Source of the DNA: Salinisphaera aquimarina
Lineage (GTDB): Bacteria; Pseudomonadota; Gammaproteobacteria; Nevskiales; Salinisphaeraceae
NCBI RefSeq assembly: GCF_042643355.1
Contig: NZ_JBHRSS010000007.1
Coordinates: forward strand, 124,001 to 188,000
Length of the DNA stretch: 64,000 bases
Reading direction: 5' to 3'
Shown here: piece after piece, positions 62,770 to 64,000 of the stretch
Layout of the letters: the number at the start of each line of letters is the position of its first letter
Numbering within the stretch: position 1 is the first letter of the stretch
Notes under the pieces: generated by a model
Told to the model about the DNA's origin: nothing
The model's input: the letters and a program-made list of their open reading frames with translations, nothing else
Database searches by the model: none
Made by a program: the position numbers and the translations under genes

Positions 62770-62790
62770 GTGCTACTGTTAATGTAGCAC
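62770..62790. promoter_or_regulatory. HxlR operator site 2
   Basis: GTGCTACTGT-T-AATGTAGCAC, seven-base perfect outer arms, near-copy of site 1. Its centre is 29 bases from that of site 1, about three helical turns, so both may be bound on one DNA face. Confidence 0.7.
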
Positions 62791-62802
62791 TTGGTGGCCC
62801 TC

Positions 62803-63354
62803 ATGAAACACGTCCTCGAACCGGTCGAAACACCCTTTTCACCTCGGGTCGCAGCAGCGCTGGATCGCTATCCTCGCCATGAGGGTTATATCCTTCAACT
62901 GTTTCGGGTATTTGCGAATAGCCTGCGTTTTCTCGAGAAGGGCTCGGTAAACCTTCTGGACAAGGGCAGTCCCCTGACGCTCAGGCAACGTGAGATCGTG
63001 ATACTGCGAGTCTGTGCAAACAACGACTGCGAATACGAATGGGGCGTCCATGTAAGCGTATTCGCCAGGTCGGCCGGGCTGACGCAAGCGCACATAGCGG
63101 CCACCAGGGCCGGCGACCATGAGTCGATATGCTGGTCTGCCGATGAAGCTCTGCTCGTGAAGGCGGTCGACGAGCTATGCGCCGATGCCACGGTACGCGC
63201 GCCGACATACGCACGATTTCAAGAAACATGGACCACCGAACAACAGCTGGAGATTCTCGCGCTTTGTGGCAACTACCACACGATCAGCTTCGTGGCGAAC
63301 ACGTCGAGATTGCAGAACGAGTCCTTCGCCGCGCGATTTCCGCGGCAGCGGTAA
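62803..63354 (+). CDS. carboxymuconolactone decarboxylase family protein
   Basis: A 183-residue CMD-family (AhpD-like) protein: LTLRQREIVILRVCANNDCEYEWGVHVSVFARSAGL carries the conserved Glu, Cys and His of the helical core (the usual Cys-x2-Cys pair is reduced to CANNDCEYEWGVH). It may be a hydroperoxidase-like or decarboxylase-like enzyme; the usual annotation is only by family. GGTGG precedes ATG 62803. Divergent HxlR and two palindromes suggest induction by an HxlR ligand. Confidence 0.85.
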   Translation: MKHVLEPVETPFSPRVAAALDRYPRHEGYILQLFRVFANSLRFLEKGSVNLLDKGSPLTLRQREIVILRVCANNDCEYEWGVHVSVFARSAGLTQAHIAATRAGDHESICWSADEALLVKAVDELCADATVRAPTYARFQETWTTEQQLEILALCGNYHTISFVANTSRLQNESFAARFPRQR

Positions 63355-63625
63355 GCGTCATCGTGATCGACGCGCACCGAACACCCGAGCGCGCGGTTGG
63401 CAGCGTTCGCGCAACGGTCGCCTGTCTGCCGGCACGGGGCCAACAATCCAGGAAAGCGATTCAACTCGAGCGATAAAGGGTCGTGTATCCATCTCCACTG
63501 CCGTCCCTACACACGTTTGGCAATACGTGGGGATCGAATAGACCGCCCTTTATTTGCCTGCCGGGTACCGCCGTATTCCGACGGCATGCGAGACTCGCGC
63601 AAAGCTCGTTACAGATATAACGCCC

Positions 63626-64000
63626 ATGCTGACCTTCCATTCGGAACGCACCAAGAAACGCGACGCCATGACCGAACTCGACGGCGGCCGGCTCGTGCGA
63701 CCCTTCGAATGCCCGGAGCGAGTCGACATCATCATCGACCGCGTGCGCGCAACCGACCTCGGCGAGATTCGCGCGCCGGAGGAATACGGCCTCGACCCTG
63801 TGTTGGCGATACACGACGCAGGCTATGTGCATTTTCTCGAGCGCGCGTGGGATGACTGGAGCGCCGCCGGCATGGAAGGCGAAGCCATTCCCACCATCTG
63901 GCCGACACGGCGCATGCGCGGCGACGTGATTCCCGACACCATCGCGGGCGAAATCGGCTACTACGCGCTGGCCGCCGAAACCTCGCTGTGCGCCGGCACG
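63626..64000 (+). CDS. histone deacetylase / acetylpolyamine amidohydrolase-like protein (3' end outside window)
   Basis: The first 125 codons of an arginase-fold amidohydrolase open to the end of the window. MLTFHSERTKKRDAMTELDGGRLVRPFECPERVD, HDAGYVHFLERAWDDW and IWPTRRMRG are the N-terminal blocks of class II-like acetylpolyamine amidohydrolases (AphA type), which need zinc and remove acetyl groups from polyamines. The catalytic His pair and metal ligands lie beyond the window. ATG 63626 gives the family N-terminus. Confidence 0.9.
   Translation, partial: MLTFHSERTKKRDAMTELDGGRLVRPFECPERVDIIIDRVRATDLGEIRAPEEYGLDPVLAIHDAGYVHFLERAWDDWSAAGMEGEAIPTIWPTRRMRGDVIPDTIAGEIGYYALAAETSLCAGT

Overview
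This 64-kb window is high-GC, densely coded bacterial chromosome. I place it in the Gammaproteobacteria by inference: an ECF sigma factor paired with a DUF3379 anti-sigma-like gene, an LrhA-like LysR next to a DUF1127 gene, htpX, a circularly permuted RsgA GTPase and a small DUF5062-like protein all point that way. Outer-membrane porin, lipoproteins and TRAP transport show a Gram-negative envelope. The mix of acyl-CoA dehydrogenases, Baeyer-Villiger monooxygenase and dehalogenases would suit a marine hydrocarbon degrader such as Salinisphaera, but no rRNA or other decisive marker is present. No IS element, prophage, CRISPR array or confident tRNA was found. Two genes run off the ends: glpK (left) and a histone-deacetylase-like amidohydrolase (right).

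Layout. 0-3 kb: glpK end, tadA, a porin with a good promoter, and a lipoprotein. 3.8-7 kb: a TAXI-type TRAP transporter (binding protein plus fused permease) with a terminator-like hairpin between the genes. 7.3-16 kb: SDR, DUF2252, small DUF1127, LysR, serine/threonine dehydratase-like enzyme, DUF427, and a membrane PQQ-dependent dehydrogenase. 16-22 kb: a P-loop-less ATPase-like protein coupled to an MscS channel, an MFS exporter, an EAL protein overlapping murI. 22.7-34.7 kb: LysE and MFS exporters, cytochrome b561, ABC-2 exporter, metallo-beta-lactamase-fold protein, VIT family transporter, HtpX, sigma/anti-sigma pair, EF-hand protein.

34.8-55 kb is the catabolic core. It holds an aldo/keto reductase, two unrelated haloacid dehalogenases (HAD type II and DehI) that converge stop to stop, a two-gene acyl-CoA dehydrogenase operon, a haloalkane dehalogenase with an intact catalytic pentad pattern, a MarR-controlled DUF899 gene, a frameshifted DUF1428 gene coupled to two VOC genes, an HSL-type esterase followed by a Baeyer-Villiger monooxygenase, a double-hotdog thioesterase and a CurA-like reductase. 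RsgA and a second EF-hand protein lie among these. Together they could dehalogenate haloalkanes and haloacids, turn ketones into esters and hydrolyse them, and feed acyl-CoA oxidation. That joint role is inference.

55-64 kb: small proteins (including a 23-residue membrane peptide), an EamA permease, a GGDEF cyclase, a fatty acid desaturase, a PEP-CTERM protein with a sigma-54-type promoter, DUF1244, a divergent HxlR/carboxymuconolactone-decarboxylase pair with two palindromic operators, and the partial deacetylase-like gene. Regulatory DNA is unusually legible here: several near-perfect palindromes sit in divergent or upstream intergenic regions.
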